A DNA stretch of 8,807 nt from an uncultured Parabacteroides sp. (GTDB lineage: Bacteria > Bacteroidota > Bacteroidia > Bacteroidales > Tannerellaceae), in NCBI GenBank assembly GCA_900770835.1, contig CAAGLQ010000145.1:1-8807 (forward strand), given 5' to 3'. The position numbers and the translations under genes were made by a program. Below, in pieces: positions 7,696-8,807 of this stretch (positions are counted from its first letter, which is position 1; every line of letters begins with the position of its first letter). The notes beneath the pieces were generated by a model that was not told the origin of the DNA, did not search any database, and was given only the letters and a program-made list of their open reading frames with translations.

Positions 7696-8736
7696 ATGAT
7701 GAAGCATCTTTTCGGGTTAATCGGATGGGTATGGCTGTTGACAGCCTGTAGCTCGATCAACTACCTGAGCATTGACACCTTTAATCCGGCGGAGGTAACT
7801 TTTCCTTCGTCGGTTAGAAAGGTGTTAGTCGTCAATCATGCCGTGCCTCAACCGGCTGATTGGGGGTATAGCTATACCGTGGCGGGTAAGGTCAAAGCAA
7901 CGCAAGGGGCGAAAGCCGATAGTGCGTTGGTGGATTTTTGCCAGTCATTGGGAGAGGCGATGGTGGCGGAGGAGTTCTTTCAGGATGTCATGCTGTATCA
8001 TGAGCCAACACGGACGGATCAACATCCGGAGTATGACTTGAAGATGCCTGCTCAACAGGTGGATAGCCTATGTGAGGTAGCCGGAGCGGATTTGCTCCTC
8101 TCGCTCGATCGGTTGCTGTTTGAGTCGAATCGAGAAGAGACTGATTTAGGGGGAGGTTTCACAATCGGAAATTGTAAGGTGAAGATGGCCGGGGTAATCC
8201 GAGCCTATTTGCCTGGACGACCGGCCCCATTGGCTACGGTACAGATGGTAGACAGTGTGATGTGGGAGCAAAGTGCAGAGCTAACCCCCATACTCAACGA
8301 ATTGTTGCCCTCTCCGGAGGAGGCTTTGCGTACGGCAGGTCGTTATTTAGGTGCGAAGGCGAGAGTCAACTTTGTGCCTCATTGGCAGCGAGAGACCCGT
8401 TGGTACTTCTCTGCTTCCGGTGCAATGTGGAAAGAGGCTTCAGCCTATGCGGCCAACGAACGTTGGGAGAAGGCGGAGGAGCGTTGGAGTCGCCTTTACC
8501 AATCTTCTAAAGGATGGAAGGCCCGGGCACAAGCGGCAAGCAACTTAGCGTTGTGCGAGGAGATGAAGGGCGATTTGCAGAAAGCCCATGAATGGGCCAA
8601 CATCTCTTATGAGCTATTCAAGCAGAAGACCGGAGAGGAAGATCAGCAGCGCCAGTTGCTGGAGCTCTATGTCAAGGCTTTGGCTGAGCGTATTCGTTCC
8701 GATCAGAAATTGGATGTGCAAATTGGCAAGGAATAA
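7696..8736 (+). CDS. Lipoprotein of unknown function with TPR-like C-terminus (DUF6340-like)
   Basis: I do not know a function for this 346-residue protein. It starts with a lipoprotein signal: hydrophobic residues 5-15, then lipobox LTAC with the lipidated cysteine at C18. The residues after it (SSINYL) have no acidic cluster of the kind tied to surface export in Bacteroidetes, so I infer anchoring facing the periplasm. Residues about 40-225 form a mixed alpha/beta domain: a VRKVLVVNHAVP strand, a helical stretch near 75-100, and an AGADLLLSLDRL strand near 129-140. Residues about 243-310 look like two TPR-type helical hairpins (YAANERWEKAEERW; ASNLALCEEMKGDLQKAHEW). The layout resembles Bacteroidales lipoproteins that, from memory, are grouped as DUF6340. 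The first codons are ATGATG, so either 7696 or 7699 could be used; 7696 is 3 bases past the previous stop, suggesting coupled translation. Its codon usage seems less biased than valS, consistent with low expression. Confidence 0.85.
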   Translation: MMKHLFGLIGWVWLLTACSSINYLSIDTFNPAEVTFPSSVRKVLVVNHAVPQPADWGYSYTVAGKVKATQGAKADSALVDFCQSLGEAMVAEEFFQDVMLYHEPTRTDQHPEYDLKMPAQQVDSLCEVAGADLLLSLDRLLFESNREETDLGGGFTIGNCKVKMAGVIRAYLPGRPAPLATVQMVDSVMWEQSAELTPILNELLPSPEEALRTAGRYLGAKARVNFVPHWQRETRWYFSASGAMWKEASAYAANERWEKAEERWSRLYQSSKGWKARAQAASNLALCEEMKGDLQKAHEWANISYELFKQKTGEEDQQRQLLELYVKALAERIRSDQKLDVQIGKE

Positions 8737-8760
8737 GGAGGGTGTTTCCATAATAATATG

Positions 8761-8768
8761 TAATTTTG
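8761..8768 (+). promoter_or_regulatory. Candidate -7 promoter element for a gene beyond the right edge
   Basis: TAATTTTG is an exact match to the Bacteroidetes -7 consensus TAnnTTTG, lying in the AT-rich gap after the lipoprotein gene. Transcription would start near 8775, about 27 bases before a possible ATG at 8802. No TTTG-like -33 element lies 19-21 bases upstream (the bases there are GGAG), so it is either a weak or activated promoter or a chance match in AT-rich DNA. Confidence 0.35.
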
Positions 8769-8801
8769 GGGAACGATTCGAAAGAAAGGAAACGGGAAAA
8801 A

Positions 8802-8807
8802 ATGAAT
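8802..8807 (+). CDS. Possible start of a further plus-strand gene, cut by the window edge
   Basis: Only two codons (ATG AAT) are inside the window. An A/G-rich stretch (8781-8801, containing AAAGGAAACGGG) precedes the ATG, and a promoter-like TAATTTTG lies upstream, which together look like a gene start. Two codons do not allow any identification, and the ATG may not be used. Confidence 0.3.

Noticed and set aside
1..8807. Search for a novel defence system, mobile element, CRISPR array or RNA gene.
   Set aside because: Six intact genes in tidy orientation cover nearly all of the window. I saw no transposase, integrase, nuclease, repeat array, target-site duplication or tRNA-like sequence.

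Overview
The window looks like ordinary chromosomal DNA from a member of the Bacteroidales. A Tannerellaceae/Parabacteroides-type genome is my best guess, but only from general resemblance of the proteins. The evidence is Bacteroidales-like versions of ValS, DsbD and the RluA-type synthase, a Bacteroidales-type lipoprotein of unknown function, start codons without clear Shine-Dalgarno sites, and promoter-like TAnnTT(T/C)G elements. Six complete genes fill almost the whole window. I see no mobile element, CRISPR array, tRNA, rRNA, riboswitch or sign of recent transfer.

Layout. Positions 1-80 are AT-rich and hold nothing I can identify; they are followed by a probable rho-independent terminator for a plus-strand transcript that enters from the left. 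Three minus-strand genes follow: mazG (141-926), a DsbD-type transmembrane thiol reductase (1010-3076) and an RluA-family pseudouridine synthase (3080-4015). They are transcribed right to left. The synthase and dsbD are separated by only 3 bases, and a perfect 10-bp inverted repeat sits between dsbD and mazG. A 188-base divergent promoter region (4016-4203) separates this group from three plus-strand genes: valS (4204-6825), a Tat-exported sugar phosphate isomerase/epimerase-like protein (6850-7692) and a lipoprotein with a TPR-like C-terminus (7696-8736). The gaps are 24 and 3 bases, so the three are probably co-transcribed. At the right edge there is a promoter-like element and a possible start codon of a further plus-strand gene.

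How the genes work together. Most are independent housekeeping functions: nucleotide pool cleaning (MazG), delivery of reducing power to the periplasm (DsbD), rRNA or tRNA modification (RluA family) and tRNA-Val charging (ValS). The only pair that suggests an uncharacterised joint function is the exported isomerase and the lipoprotein behind it. Both act outside the cytoplasm and their reading frames are almost contiguous. I found no convincing evidence of a new defence, mobile or regulatory system.
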